The notes: a model not told the origin generated them from the letters alone. A stretch of 14,530 bases of DNA from JAGNNV01 sp039932395 (GCA_039932395.1 JBDTQB010000092.1:1-14530), one strand, 5' to 3'. Positions 1-7,825 are shown, counted from the stretch's first letter. A program made the numbers and translations.

Positions 1-447
1 CGAGAGATCTCGGCCCAAAGCAATGTCAGATACCTGGAGGCCTTGAGCCAGGTACAAGATCCCACTCCCGCCGTGCGGGATCTCGATAAGTTGACGACCA
101 ACGCACCGACCAAGGACGGCAGGACAGTCAGAGCCTTTAATCCCCTTTCGCGCAACGAGCGCGTGCTCTTTGAGGTGCTCCTGGCCGGGGAACACGCCCT
201 GCACGGCTTCACCAACCGCGATGTGCGACAGAAGTTGAGGCTCACCGCTTATCCCCTGGCGCCAAACGAAGACATGCACTCAGGTCAGGTCACTCGGTTG
301 TTCCGCCGGCTCCATGCGCACGGCCTCATCGCCAAAATCCCTCGTTCGCACCGTTGGCGGGTTTCCCTCGCCGGCCGAAGGACCATGTCCACGGCGATCA
401 AACTCGGAGAAGTTGCCTACCCGAGTCTCTTCGCAACCGCCGCTTGA
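1..447 (+). CDS. Hypothetical protein, C-terminal part, winged-helix-like (5' end outside window)
   Basis: The frame is open from the first base, so the true start lies upstream and only about 148 C-terminal residues are visible; the TTG at 43 is not a credible start. The second half (roughly residues 60-135) reads as a helical, basic winged-helix domain: a segment around FTNRDVRQKL, then a recognition-helix-like GQVTRLFRRLHAHGLI, then a wing-like strand pair PRSHRWRVSLAG. This suggests DNA binding, but that is inferred from pattern only. The C-terminus resembles a family of conserved hypothetical proteins that I recall from many bacteria, without a known function. The gene is convergent with the CitE-like gene, with 92 bases between the two stop codons, so it is unlikely to belong to the Ter operons. 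Confidence 0.65.
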   Translation, partial: REISAQSNVRYLEALSQVQDPTPAVRDLDKLTTNAPTKDGRTVRAFNPLSRNERVLFEVLLAGEHALHGFTNRDVRQKLRLTAYPLAPNEDMHSGQVTRLFRRLHAHGLIAKIPRSHRWRVSLAGRRTMSTAIKLGEVAYPSLFATAA

Positions 448-539
448 TCTGTGGGAATATCTTTGCGAAACACAAAGAAGATACGAGGGAAAGATTTACG
501 CTTCGCTGTCGTATTTCAGGTCGCCTCAGTATTGCTGAG

Positions 540-1460
540 CTACCAGTCGAACGAGGCCGCACCGTCGGTTTCACGGCCGTCATGGTGAAGGCCAAAGATT
601 CTCGCCTGTGCTACCACGCCTTCCGCCCAGGCGTGATGTGTGGCCACTTCGCACATGGAATCGTGCATTTTGAAGACCGCCGGACTCGATGGGCAGATGA
701 TGCGCAGCGCCGCCTCCATGTCGCAGCGGTGCACGCGGTAGTGTTGCTCAATCAGCGAGACTTGGCTGGGGTGAATCGCGGTCTTGCCGATGAGTCCGTG
801 GGCCAGGTCTTCCTCCATTTCCTGCGCCAGCAGGCCCGGGCTGTCCAGGTGCTCAAACACGGGCGCGGTCAGCTTGAAGCCAGCGGGCCGAAACACGGTG
901 ATAAGCCGGGCAATCACCGGCCCGAGTGGCGTGCGGTAAATGGTCAAGGTGCGTGGACGCCGGATGCCCAGCAACGCCAGCAGGTCATTGCCACCGATGC
1001 GCAGCGCCAAAATATGCTCGCGCACGCGGGGCTCCATCAAGCAGCGGCGAAACTGCTGCATCTCCGCCTCGTCAAAGACTTCAGCTGTTTCCAGCGTAGG
1101 CATGAGCTGGTAGCGTGTGGATTGGATTTGACTGAAGTAGGCGTCAAAGTTGTGCCGGGTCGTTTTGGGCAGCACAAAGCCGCTGAGCCGGTGAGCGCCG
1201 GGCATCGCCAGCACGCGCGTCATGATCTCGGGGCTGCGCACTCGCACAAAACGTGCGCGGCCCACCCGCTCGCTCAGGTGCCGTAGCGCTAGCGCCAGAT
1301 TATGCAGTGCGCTGTCCAACTCGCTGTCTGTCACAGCATCTTCGGTGCAAAAAATGACCGAGCGCAGTTCGCCAAGTATCTCACCACGGGCAATTTGCGC
1401 CAGATCCTTGTGGGTGGCGGGGACGTAGAGAGACGCGCCTAGCATCTTGCCCTCAACCAT
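540..1460 (-). CDS. CitE-like HpcH/HpaI aldolase/lyase of the Ter biosynthetic module
   Basis: A TIM-barrel C-C lyase of the HpcH/HpaI aldolase/citrate lyase beta family, 306 residues from the chosen ATG, a normal length. Visible family features are GASLYVPATH near the N-terminus, FCTEDAV (37-43), RVRS (73-76), VLPK (96-99), PTLETAEV (121-128, with the family's metal-site glutamate at 124), IGGNDLL (156-162, with the second metal-ligand acid) and GKTAIHPSQV (225-234). The ATG at 1460 is preferred over an in-frame upstream methionine at 1508 because it overlaps the end of the preceding StiP-type gene by 8 bases (ATGGTTGA), an arrangement typical of translational coupling. It is the last gene of the minus-strand operon. 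In Ter systems this family is proposed to act on the metabolite made by the phosphoribosyltransferases; the substrate is unknown. Confidence 0.9.
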   Translation of the reverse strand: MVEGKMLGASLYVPATHKDLAQIARGEILGELRSVIFCTEDAVTDSELDSALHNLALALRHLSERVGRARFVRVRSPEIMTRVLAMPGAHRLSGFVLPKTTRHNFDAYFSQIQSTRYQLMPTLETAEVFDEAEMQQFRRCLMEPRVREHILALRIGGNDLLALLGIRRPRTLTIYRTPLGPVIARLITVFRPAGFKLTAPVFEHLDSPGLLAQEMEEDLAHGLIGKTAIHPSQVSLIEQHYRVHRCDMEAALRIICPSSPAVFKMHDSMCEVATHHAWAEGVVAQARIFGLHHDGRETDGAASFDW

Positions 1461-2544
1461 CCATGGTGCTTCGAATGAGGGAGACGGCCTGATAGGGCAG
1501 GGCCGCATCGACGACGACCGGCACCGATTTTTCAGTCGCCAGTACTTTGAGGTGGGCCACGTCGGGCGCGTTCAGGCCGCGCAATATCAGTAGGCGCGGC
1601 ACGCGGCGCAGCAGCACGCGGGTGGCCTCCCCTATGCCGGGTTTTACGAGGTTCACGTCACTAATGCCGTGATGGGCCATCGTGGCTTGCAAGAAGGCTC
1701 TGGACACGGCGGCAGCGTGTGCGCGGTCCATTGGCGGCGGCGCTCTCAGGCCGTGGCGAGCCGCTTGCGCCAGGCCCGCAGCAATCAAATGGTCGGCAAA
1801 TTCGCGCGACAGATCGTGCGGCTCAAACGCCTCGAAATAGACGCAACCGTGAAAATCGCCGGGGCGAATCGAATCGTTCAGCACCGAGCGGCTGACGAGC
1901 CCGGAGACTGTCGCGTTAAGAATGCTCGACGGAATCAGGTAGTCCGCCGCCGTGCCGGCGCAAGCCGCCGTGCCCGCGAGGTCGGACAACACATATAGAC
2001 CGGCGTCGATGTTGAGCCTGTGCTGCTGGTTGAAGGCGTCCATGGCCTGCGCCAGTACGCGGGAAATCATGCCTTTGCCCGTCCACCCGTCGATAAAAAC
2101 CAGGGACTCGGGCGCGTGGCCTTGCGCCAGTATATGGCGCAGGGCGACTTCGTCAATGCCCCGATCGCGCACGATGGAAATCGAGTAGTGAGCCACCTCG
2201 CGCGTCATGAGCCGAGTGAGCAGGTGCTTGAGAATTACGCCCACCGGCGTGCCAGCGCGGACCAGTGAGACCAGCGTGATCGGGCCGCTGCGCCGCGCCG
2301 CGATCAACGCGGCCAGTTTCAAACAATCGTTGGCCATTTGCTCGCGGTTAGCCTTGCAAGCAGCGTGAAAAGCCTCCAAGTAGCGCGCCGAAGGAAGCGT
2401 TTCGGGAGAGAGCATTTCGCTGTAATGCTGGGTGCCCGACTGGATCAGCTGTTCCTTATGCGCCACATCCATAAAGGGCAGCGGCGGGAGGCGCTTGAGC
2501 AAAAAAGTGACATCGTCCGGTCGGTAGCTGCCGCAAAAATTCAT
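1453..2544 (-). CDS. StiP-type phosphoribosyltransferase-like protein with C-terminal PELOTA-like RNA-binding domain
   Basis: A 363-residue protein of the family annotated either as 'cysteine protease StiP' or as PRTase_1; these are two readings of the same domain. The phosphoribosyltransferase reading rests on a Rossmann-like core with LVSLVRAGTPVG (91-102) and a PRPP-loop-like FIDGWTGKG (150-158). The last 75 or so residues, from about SDVNLVKPGIGEATRVLL through LLILRGLNAPDVAHLK to VPVVVDAAL, match the alpha/beta pattern of the PELOTA/L7Ae-like RNA-binding domain that is fused to this family in Ter loci. The start ATG overlaps the stop of the upstream HAD gene as ATGA, and its own end overlaps the CitE-like gene by 8 bases, so it sits inside a coupled operon. 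A role in making or attaching a nucleoside-like metabolite is the published prediction, not shown here. Confidence 0.87.
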   Translation of the reverse strand: MNFCGSYRPDDVTFLLKRLPPLPFMDVAHKEQLIQSGTQHYSEMLSPETLPSARYLEAFHAACKANREQMANDCLKLAALIAARRSGPITLVSLVRAGTPVGVILKHLLTRLMTREVAHYSISIVRDRGIDEVALRHILAQGHAPESLVFIDGWTGKGMISRVLAQAMDAFNQQHRLNIDAGLYVLSDLAGTAACAGTAADYLIPSSILNATVSGLVSRSVLNDSIRPGDFHGCVYFEAFEPHDLSREFADHLIAAGLAQAARHGLRAPPPMDRAHAAAVSRAFLQATMAHHGISDVNLVKPGIGEATRVLLRRVPRLLILRGLNAPDVAHLKVLATEKSVPVVVDAALPYQAVSLIRSTMDG

Positions 2545-3296
2545 AGTGCTGCCACCATCAGACCCGCCAGCTGGGTGCCACTGGGCACGATGGCATAGTC
2601 GCAGGCGGACATGAACCAGGCGTCAGACTGGCTGTCACCCATGCCCAGTGTCATGATTTCGCCGTGCTCGGAGCGCAGGCGTTGGTGCAGATGTTGCACG
2701 GCGCGGGCCTTGTTCAGCGTTTTAGGCAGCACGGCCAGGTTGTTGCCGTTGCGGTGCAGGTAAAAATGTTGGCCTGTGGCTGTGGCAATCCAGGCTGCCA
2801 AGGCTTCGCGCTCGATGCGCGCGAGCCGGTGAGGCTGCTTGTCCGGGTCTTTAACGACGATGTAAAACGGCGTGGCGAAGTCTTCGATCAGGCGGGCCCG
2901 ACCTTGAAACCCCGCGCTGGCTGAATAGCGGTCGATCACTTCGATGGCTTCTTTCAGGCCGCCCAGCGCACGCGCCATGTCGGTACGCATAGTGTCGAGC
3001 CAGTCGGCGTCGAGCGCGCCGCCGGGCCTGAGCATCACGCCGCCATGGTCAATAATGGCGTAGCTTGAAAACGTCAGATCGACCCGGCTCAGGGCATCGC
3101 AGTTACGGGCAGTGACCGGAATCAGCGTGGTTTCGCGTTCCATCATCTCGAAAAAAGCGCGCTGGCGCGGTGTAGTGAAGGCGCATGCCGAGCCGTCCTT
3201 GAGGTAGGCGGCGGGGCGCAGATCTTGCGCCTCCGCGCATTTGCCCGGCGTTTGGAACAGGGTGTCGTCCAGATCAACGAACAGAAATTTCTTCAA
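2541..3296 (-). CDS. HAD-superfamily hydrolase of the Ter biosynthetic module
   Basis: A HAD phosphatase of about 251 residues from a proposed TTG start at 3296, which puts the protein start at MKKFLFVDLDDTLFQ as usual for the family. All four motifs are visible: motif I DLDDT (8-12) with the nucleophile and acid aspartates, motif II PVTARN (threonine 62), the motif III lysine in LNKA (196) and motif IV GMGDSQSD (218-225). The insert between motifs II and III is of the Cof or sucrose-phosphatase type cap. A longer frame runs upstream to 3395, but that part is out-of-frame coding sequence of the preceding PRTase_2 gene and is low in family similarity. With the TTG start, the gene overlaps the PRTase_2 gene by 23 bases. 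It probably removes phosphate from an intermediate of the Ter metabolite pathway. Confidence 0.87.
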   Translation of the reverse strand: MKKFLFVDLDDTLFQTPGKCAEAQDLRPAAYLKDGSACAFTTPRQRAFFEMMERETTLIPVTARNCDALSRVDLTFSSYAIIDHGGVMLRPGGALDADWLDTMRTDMARALGGLKEAIEVIDRYSASAGFQGRARLIEDFATPFYIVVKDPDKQPHRLARIEREALAAWIATATGQHFYLHRNGNNLAVLPKTLNKARAVQHLHQRLRSEHGEIMTLGMGDSQSDAWFMSACDYAIVPSGTQLAGLMVAAL

Positions 3297-4440
3297 TTTG
3301 GGTCTCGGACAAAAAGTAAAACAGCCGGCCTTGGACGGACTGGGCGAACTGGCGCAGTGCGGCGTTGGGATGCGTTTCGTGGCAGATGAACACATGCGCG
3401 TACTGGCAAGGGGCGACGTTGTAGAGAAAGTTTTCCACGCCCTCGCCGTAGTTGTCGGGGAACTTCAGAATGTGGCTGATCGCCCCCCATTGCAAAATCG
3501 GCGACCGCGTAGTCGATTGCACGACCACGTCGACGTCGTCGGCCTCCAGCGCCCGCCCGAGCAGAAAAGCCATGTGCATGAATTCGCCCGTGCCCAGCAC
3601 CAGCACCCGCTCGTGAGGCGCGATGCCCGAGCGCAGGCGCTGGGCCAGTGCCTGCGGCGACGCCAGTGCGCGCGCTGTGCCGAGCCGGCCAAAACACGCG
3701 CTGGCGCCCCGGTCGGCATGGGCTTCAAACAATTGCGCTACGCCCGCTGCCGGTTGCAGCTGGCCGGGCGTGAAAGCGTAGTCCCCGCTGAGGGCCGCGC
3801 CCACCGTGGTCTTGAGCCCAAAGCGCAGTGACAGGGCTTGGCTGGCCGCCCGACCCATAAAGTTTGTGATGGCCGCGAGATGAACCCGCTCAAGGGCCGG
3901 GCTCAGGGCGCGACAGGCGGCGGTCAGGTTCAAGAAGGTCTTGCCGGTGCTGGCCTCGTCATCGACCAGCACCAGTGAGCGAGCTTGACGCAGTAAGTCT
4001 TGATGCCCCGCGCCCTGCGGGTGGTGCAGAAACTGCCGGGGCGCGTGGCTGTGCGCTTCTTCAAACTCGATAAGGGGCGTTGTGCCGACGTGGTAGCGAG
4101 TCGTGTGCAAAAAAAGCGCCTCGCTTTCGGGATGGGCTCCTTTCCAGGATTCAAAAACGCCTTGCCCTAGCCCGATGGCGGTTTCGGCCAAGGCGATGAA
4201 AATGATCGGGCCGCGCAGTTCGACGGGCACCCGTGTGGCCAGTTCGTCGTGAATGGCCAGCATCTGGTGCGGCGTGACCGGCCAATGCTTGCCCAGCACC
4301 TTGCTCAGAAACAAAAACCCACGCCGCACATTAGCCCGCGCTGCAAAGCCGATTAGGTCATTCAGGGCAAATCGCTCGCTGGCGTCGACTGTCAATTCCA
4401 TCAGGCCTGTCGGCAGTTCGATGCGCTGGGAGCCGTTCAT
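3274..4440 (-). CDS. PRTase_2/TRSP-domain phosphoribosyltransferase of the Ter biosynthetic module
   Basis: A 388-residue two-domain protein. The N-terminal half is a type I phosphoribosyltransferase fold with the PRPP-binding loop LVLVDDEASTGKTF at about 156-169. The C-terminal domain carries the segment VLVLGTGEFMHMAFLLG (281-297) and, at about 311-314, the literal TRSP motif that names the TRSP domain associated with PRTase_2. The family is characteristic of Ter gene clusters and is predicted to transfer a phosphoribosyl group in making a nucleoside-like compound. The start is uncertain: ATG at 4440 is chosen, but TTG at 4464 would add eight residues and lie only 19 bases after the stop of the zinc-ribbon gene. 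Neither has a clear Shine-Dalgarno site, which suggests coupling to the upstream gene. Confidence 0.9.
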   Translation of the reverse strand: MNGSQRIELPTGLMELTVDASERFALNDLIGFAARANVRRGFLFLSKVLGKHWPVTPHQMLAIHDELATRVPVELRGPIIFIALAETAIGLGQGVFESWKGAHPESEALFLHTTRYHVGTTPLIEFEEAHSHAPRQFLHHPQGAGHQDLLRQARSLVLVDDEASTGKTFLNLTAACRALSPALERVHLAAITNFMGRAASQALSLRFGLKTTVGAALSGDYAFTPGQLQPAAGVAQLFEAHADRGASACFGRLGTARALASPQALAQRLRSGIAPHERVLVLGTGEFMHMAFLLGRALEADDVDVVVQSTTRSPILQWGAISHILKFPDNYGEGVENFLYNVAPCQYAHVFICHETHPNAALRQFAQSVQGRLFYFLSETQIEEISVR

Positions 4441-4483
4441 GTATGGGGCGCGTGTGCGCGCCAAGGCTTTGGAGAACGGCGCT

Positions 4484-4621
4484 CTAGTCGAATCGCATCA
4501 GCTCCGTGCCGCACTTGGGACATCTGCCACCCCTCGAGCAGTCCCAGCCGAAGTGCACATGACATTTCTTACAAAAGTAGGCTGCCTTTGTCGTCTTTCC
4601 GCACCTAGCACAAACGGTCAT
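4484..4621 (-). CDS. 45-residue double CxxC zinc-ribbon microprotein heading the biosynthetic operon
   Basis: A 45-residue protein starting MTVCARCG. It has three CxxC pairs (C4/C7, C17/C20, C34/C37) and a further C28, spaced as in treble-clef or paired zinc-ribbon proteins, with aromatic residues between the knuckles (AYFCKKC, HFGWDC). The ATG at 4621 is preceded by GGAGG with a five-base spacer, a far better start than the longer in-frame reading from 4678. It lies 19 bases or more before the PRTase_2 gene on the same strand, so it should be the first gene of the operon. Function is unknown: a metal sensor, a scaffold or an RNA-binding adaptor all fit. The strong ribosome binding site and dense cysteine spacing make a chance frame unlikely. 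Confidence 0.75.
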   Translation of the reverse strand: MTVCARCGKTTKAAYFCKKCHVHFGWDCSRGGRCPKCGTELMRFD

Positions 4622-4834
4622 AAATCCCTCCAAGTTCCACTCGTGGCCTCGATTGTAGCGCTCGCGAGGGGCGCGCACGCGCAGAACCCGAAGACGGTCC
4701 GAGAACTCGTTTCGAAAATTCGCGGGAGAGGCTCGCGGGCCGGCGGAAATATGACATGATTACCTAGCGATTGCCTGTCGTCGGCGACTGGTGGCTCAGG
4801 GGTACATACTCCCAAGGAGGCGGCAAAGAGCTTC
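4622..4834. other. Divergent intergenic region between the two Ter operons
   Basis: About 210 bases separate the zinc-ribbon gene from the DUF475/terC gene, which are transcribed away from each other, so both operon promoters should lie here. The centre is GC-rich with several CG-rich runs (4665-4690 and 4720-4745). An AT-richer island near 4745-4765 could be a control site for either direction. I see no convincing -35/-10 pair toward terC and no clear long inverted repeat. A 72-codon minus-strand frame covering 4618-4836 has no family features and is not called. Confidence 0.5.
4652..4680 (-). promoter_or_regulatory. Possible promoter of the minus-strand biosynthetic operon
   Basis: Read on the minus strand, the sequence at 4657-4652 is TACAAT, five of six matches to the -10 consensus, and lies 30 bases upstream of the zinc-ribbon ATG, leaving room for a short leader with the GGAGG site. 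The -35 position (GCGTGC, 4680-4675) is poor, so the promoter would be weak or activator-dependent. This is a pattern match only. Confidence 0.3.
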
Positions 4835-5884
4835 ATGCAAGATTTCCGATTCTCGTTCCTCGTAACCCTCGTATGCCTAGTCGGGGCATTCTATTGGGGG
4901 ACAAGCACTCCGGCCGGAGGGATTGCGGCAGTAACCCTCACTTTGATCTTGGGGGTTATGGAGGTCAGCCTCTCATTCGACAACGCAGTGGTCAACGCGG
5001 GTGTCTTGAAGGAGATGGATGAGAAATGGCGTCAGCTATTCCTCACGGTAGGGATCCTCGTCGCGGTCTTCGGCATGCGGCTCTTATTTCCGATCGTGAT
5101 CGTCTCGGTTGCTACCGGCTTGAGAACAATGGACGTTGTTCAGATGGCATTGAAGGCACCGGCGGAGTATTCCAAGCACCTCGTCGAGAACCATGTTGTG
5201 ATAGCCGCATTTGGAGGCATGTTCTTACTATTGGTGTTTCTTAATTTCATCTTCGACCAAGACAAAGAGTTGCATTGGCTGGGGCCGGCCGAGGAGAAGT
5301 TGGCGAAACTAGGAAAGCTGGACTCCTTCAGCGCTGCCGTAGCCATGGGTACTCTCATCCTTACACAGCGCTTCCTTCCAGTCCCCGACCGCTCTTCTGC
5401 CGTTCTCGCTGGAATATTCGGGATCATCCTCTACATCGCGGTAGATGGCCTTGGCGCCCTGTTTGAGAGCGAGGAGGGCGCAGGCGTCGTGGCCAAGGGC
5501 GTCAAGCGCTCTGGAGTGGCGGCCTTCATTTACCTGGAGATTCTTGACGCCTCTTTTTCGTTCGACGGTGTGATCGGTGCGTTCGCAATCACCCAGGACG
5601 TGGTCATCATCATGCTTGGTCTTACTATTGGCGCGATGTTCGTACGCTCACTGACCGTCTACCTAGTCCACAAGGGGACACTAGACGAGTACGTGTTCCT
5701 CGAACATGGGGCGCACTATGCGATAGGGGTCCTTGCAATCATCATGCTAGTAAGCACTGTGTATCACATCCCCGAGGTTGTCACTGGACTCATAGGCGTC
5801 GCTTTCATAGCGCTGTCACTGATCTCGTCGATCTCCTATCGGAATAAGAATCTTCGCGAATCGGCAGAAGCCGGCTCCCATTAA
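4835..5884 (+). CDS. DUF475/TerC-like integral membrane protein
   Basis: A 349-residue polytopic membrane protein of the DUF475 branch of the TerC superfamily, normal in length. It holds the two internal-repeat signatures with acidic residues in membrane segments: EVSLSFDNAVVNA (43-55) and EILDASFSFDGVIGAFAIT (235-253). Several hydrophobic helices are visible at about 8-22, 30-42, 70-92, 121-140, 189-205, 255-275, 296-310 and 315-333, and the family motif EHGAHYAIG lies at 290-298. TerC proteins are thought to be the membrane anchor or metal-ion (Mn2+/Ca2+) handling part of Ter complexes. The start is supported by an AAGGAGG site at 4814-4820 (14-base spacer) and a nearer AAAGAG. It is the first gene of the plus-strand operon, 18 bases before terD. 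Confidence 0.93.
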   Translation: MQDFRFSFLVTLVCLVGAFYWGTSTPAGGIAAVTLTLILGVMEVSLSFDNAVVNAGVLKEMDEKWRQLFLTVGILVAVFGMRLLFPIVIVSVATGLRTMDVVQMALKAPAEYSKHLVENHVVIAAFGGMFLLLVFLNFIFDQDKELHWLGPAEEKLAKLGKLDSFSAAVAMGTLILTQRFLPVPDRSSAVLAGIFGIILYIAVDGLGALFESEEGAGVVAKGVKRSGVAAFIYLEILDASFSFDGVIGAFAITQDVVIIMLGLTIGAMFVRSLTVYLVHKGTLDEYVFLEHGAHYAIGVLAIIMLVSTVYHIPEVVTGLIGVAFIALSLISSISYRNKNLRESAEAGSH

Positions 5885-5902
5885 GAGGAACGGAGGACGC
5901 AA

Positions 5903-6481
5903 ATGGCAGTCTCACTTACGAAGGGTGGCAACGTATCACTCTCCCGAACCAATCCGAATCTGACCGCCATCTTGATCGGTGTTGGGTGGGACGTGCGTGC
6001 AACAGATGGCGAGGACTTCGACCTGGACGTGAGCTGTTTTTTGGTCATGTCAACGGGCAAAGTGAAGTCCGACGACTACTTTGTTTTCTACAACCAGCTG
6101 AAGTCGCCTTGCGGCTCGGTCGAGCACACGGGCGACAACCGCACTGGCGTGGGCGATGGCGACGATGAGGCGCTGAAGGTGGACCTGGCGAAAGTCCCTG
6201 CCGATGTGACTCGCCTCGTCGTGTCCGTAACAATCCACGACGCGCAGAACAGAAAGCAGAACTTCGGCCAAGTGAACTCAGCATTTATTCGAATCGTTGA
6301 CTTGAAGGCCAACATTGAGTTGGTGCGGTTCGATCTCTCGGAAGACTACAGCACCGAGACTGCGATGGTGTTCGGTGAGGTCTACCGAAATGGGAATGAG
6401 TGGAAATTCAAGGCGGTTGGCCAAGGATTCGTCGGAGGCCTCGAGCCGATGGCCAAGACCTTTGGCATCAACATCGGGTAG
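5903..6481 (+). CDS. terD: TerD family calcium-binding stress protein
   Basis: A 192-residue TerD-domain protein, the usual length for TerD and TerE. The opening MAVSLTKGGNVSLS is characteristic, followed by GVGWDVR (26-32), the acidic DFDLDVSCF (38-46) and the calcium-site loop GDNRTGVGDGDDE (77-89). The C-terminal WKFKAVGQGFVGGLEPMAKTFGI is also family-typical. TerD domains bind Ca2+ at these acidic clusters and are proposed to assemble on the inner face of the membrane with TerC. GGAGG at 5892-5896 with a six-base spacer marks the start. It lies between the DUF475/TerC-like gene and the first vWA gene, in the same direction with short gaps. TerE is an equally close label, since the paralogues are hard to tell apart by eye. 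Confidence 0.94.
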   Translation: MAVSLTKGGNVSLSRTNPNLTAILIGVGWDVRATDGEDFDLDVSCFLVMSTGKVKSDDYFVFYNQLKSPCGSVEHTGDNRTGVGDGDDEALKVDLAKVPADVTRLVVSVTIHDAQNRKQNFGQVNSAFIRIVDLKANIELVRFDLSEDYSTETAMVFGEVYRNGNEWKFKAVGQGFVGGLEPMAKTFGINIG

Positions 6482-6513
6482 CGCGGGCGGTAAATTCTTT
6501 CGGGAGATGATTC

Positions 6514-7152
6514 ATGAGAAAACTGCCTGTTTACCTTGTAATAGACACTTCCGGATCGATGGCCGGGGAACCCATTGAAGCAGTGAAGAACGGAGTCCAA
6601 GTCCTAATTTCCGAGCTAAAGAAGGACCCCTACGCTCTTGAGAACGCACACGTGAGCCTTCTCTCCTTTGATAGCGCGGCACATGTGTTAGTGCCATTGA
6701 CTGAGCTCACCGCCTTCCAGGTCCCAGCCCTGACCGCCAGCGGATCAACCGAACTCGGCGCGGCTCTCGCGCTCTTGGCCAAACAGATCGGCAATGAGGT
6801 GAGCAAGACGACCGCATCGCAGAAGGGAGACTGGAAGCCTTTAGTGTTCCTTATGACGGACGGATCACCCACCGACAACTGGCAAAGCGGACTCGCCGAG
6901 TTGAAAAATGCCAAAATCGGGATGATTGTCGCCTGCGCCGCCGGGTCCGGAGCAGATAGCACTGTGCTGAAGCAGATCACGGAAGTCGTTGTTAAACTAG
7001 ATACTACCGATTCCGCCACTATCAGGTCGTTCTTCAAGTGGGTATCTGCCAGCATAGCGATCGGCAGCCAGAAAGTGGACTCTGGGCAAAAGGAAGTGGG
7101 CGGACTGAACGACTTGCCGCCGCCCCCACCGGAGATCAACGTCGTCGTTTAA
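6514..7152 (+). CDS. TerY-type von Willebrand factor A (vWA) domain protein 1
   Basis: A 212-residue protein that is essentially one vWA domain. The metal ion-dependent adhesion site is complete: DTSGS (11-15), threonine 79 in SGST and TDG (115-117). The segment KGDWKPLVFLMTDGSPTD, shared with the other two vWA proteins here, and FFKWVSASI near residue 173 mark the TerY-like group. The C-terminus is an alanine/glycine-poor, proline-rich tail ending PPPPPEINVVV. Such proteins are thought to assemble protein complexes through the bound divalent metal. The start has GGGAG at 6502-6506, seven bases before the ATG. It follows terD by 32 bases and precedes the TerX-like gene by 42. No signal peptide is seen, so it should be cytoplasmic. 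Confidence 0.92.
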   Translation: MRKLPVYLVIDTSGSMAGEPIEAVKNGVQVLISELKKDPYALENAHVSLLSFDSAAHVLVPLTELTAFQVPALTASGSTELGAALALLAKQIGNEVSKTTASQKGDWKPLVFLMTDGSPTDNWQSGLAELKNAKIGMIVACAAGSGADSTVLKQITEVVVKLDTTDSATIRSFFKWVSASIAIGSQKVDSGQKEVGGLNDLPPPPPEINVVV

Positions 7153-7194
7153 TTCCTAAGTCAGATCCCGTCGCGAAATTTCAGAGGAGAGTGT

Positions 7195-7818
7195 ATGGCT
7201 GTTAGTTTGAAGAAGGGGCAGGGAGTCAGCCTATCCAAGAATGACTTTGACCTCAGCAACGTCACCATGGGCCTTGGATGGGATGTAGCGGAGGAGAAGC
7301 CGGGTTTCTTTGGTACGCTACTTGGGAAAAAACCCGCAGACTACGATCTTGACGCCGTGGCTTTCCTCCTCGGGGCGAATGGAAAGGTAAACGACCTAGG
7401 CACTAAGCTCGTAAACGGCGATGTAGTCTTCTTCAATTCTATGAAACACCAGTCTGGTAACGTGTGGTTGACTGGAGACAATCGCAGTGGAGCCGGTGAT
7501 GGTGACGATGAGCAGATAATCGTCCAGCTTTCCAAGCTCGATCCTCGTTACCAGCGTGTGGTTTTCGTCGTCCAGATTTACAACGGTCGTGAGAACGGAC
7601 AGAGCTTCGGAAACGTCAAGAATGCCTTCATCCGGGCGGTTGATGGCCGAGGGAAGGAAATGGCTCGGTTCGATTTGTCCGGAGGAGCATCTTTTTCAAA
7701 CTACAGGTCTCTCCTTTTTGCAGAGTTGACCCGTGAAGGCGATGGATGGAAGTTCAACGCGATTGGGCAGCCATACGAAACGGATTCCTTCGTAGAGATC
7801 CTGAAGACTTTCATTTGA
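7195..7818 (+). CDS. TerD family protein, TerX-like paralogue
   Basis: A second TerD-domain protein, 207 residues. It shares the MAVSLKKGQGVSLS opening, GLGWDV (26-31), DYDLDAVAF (49-57) and the calcium loop GDNRSGAGDGDDE (94-106) with the first copy. It differs by a 12-15 residue insertion (EEKPGFFGTLLGKK) between the first two acidic sites, by VNDLGTKLVNGDVVFFNSM, and by the ending ETDSFVEILKTFI, which resemble what I recall of TerX-type proteins. The insertion is hydrophobic and basic and could contact a partner or membrane. GAGGAGAG at 7184-7191 precedes the ATG closely. Its stop lies only seven bases before the next vWA gene, so the TerD-vWA pair is repeated as a unit in this operon. Confidence 0.93.
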   Translation: MAVSLKKGQGVSLSKNDFDLSNVTMGLGWDVAEEKPGFFGTLLGKKPADYDLDAVAFLLGANGKVNDLGTKLVNGDVVFFNSMKHQSGNVWLTGDNRSGAGDGDDEQIIVQLSKLDPRYQRVVFVVQIYNGRENGQSFGNVKNAFIRAVDGRGKEMARFDLSGGASFSNYRSLLFAELTREGDGWKFNAIGQPYETDSFVEILKTFI

Positions 7819-7825
7819 GACCCTC

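Noticed and set aside
525..539. Short hairpin CTCAG-TATTG-CTGAG between the convergent genes
   Set aside because: Only a five-pair stem and no T-run on either strand, so a terminator call is not supported.
354..1286. 310-codon plus-strand open frame
   Set aside because: It is antisense to the CitE-like gene, has no family features, and overlaps the first gene in another frame; the minus-strand reading has clear aldolase motifs.
4618..4836. 72-codon minus-strand frame in the divergent intergenic region
   Set aside because: It overlaps the zinc-ribbon start region, has no recognisable features, and occupies where both operon promoters should be.
6630..7139. 169-codon minus-strand open frame
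   Set aside because: It is the antisense shadow of vWA protein 1, whose metal-site motifs and ribosome site are clear.
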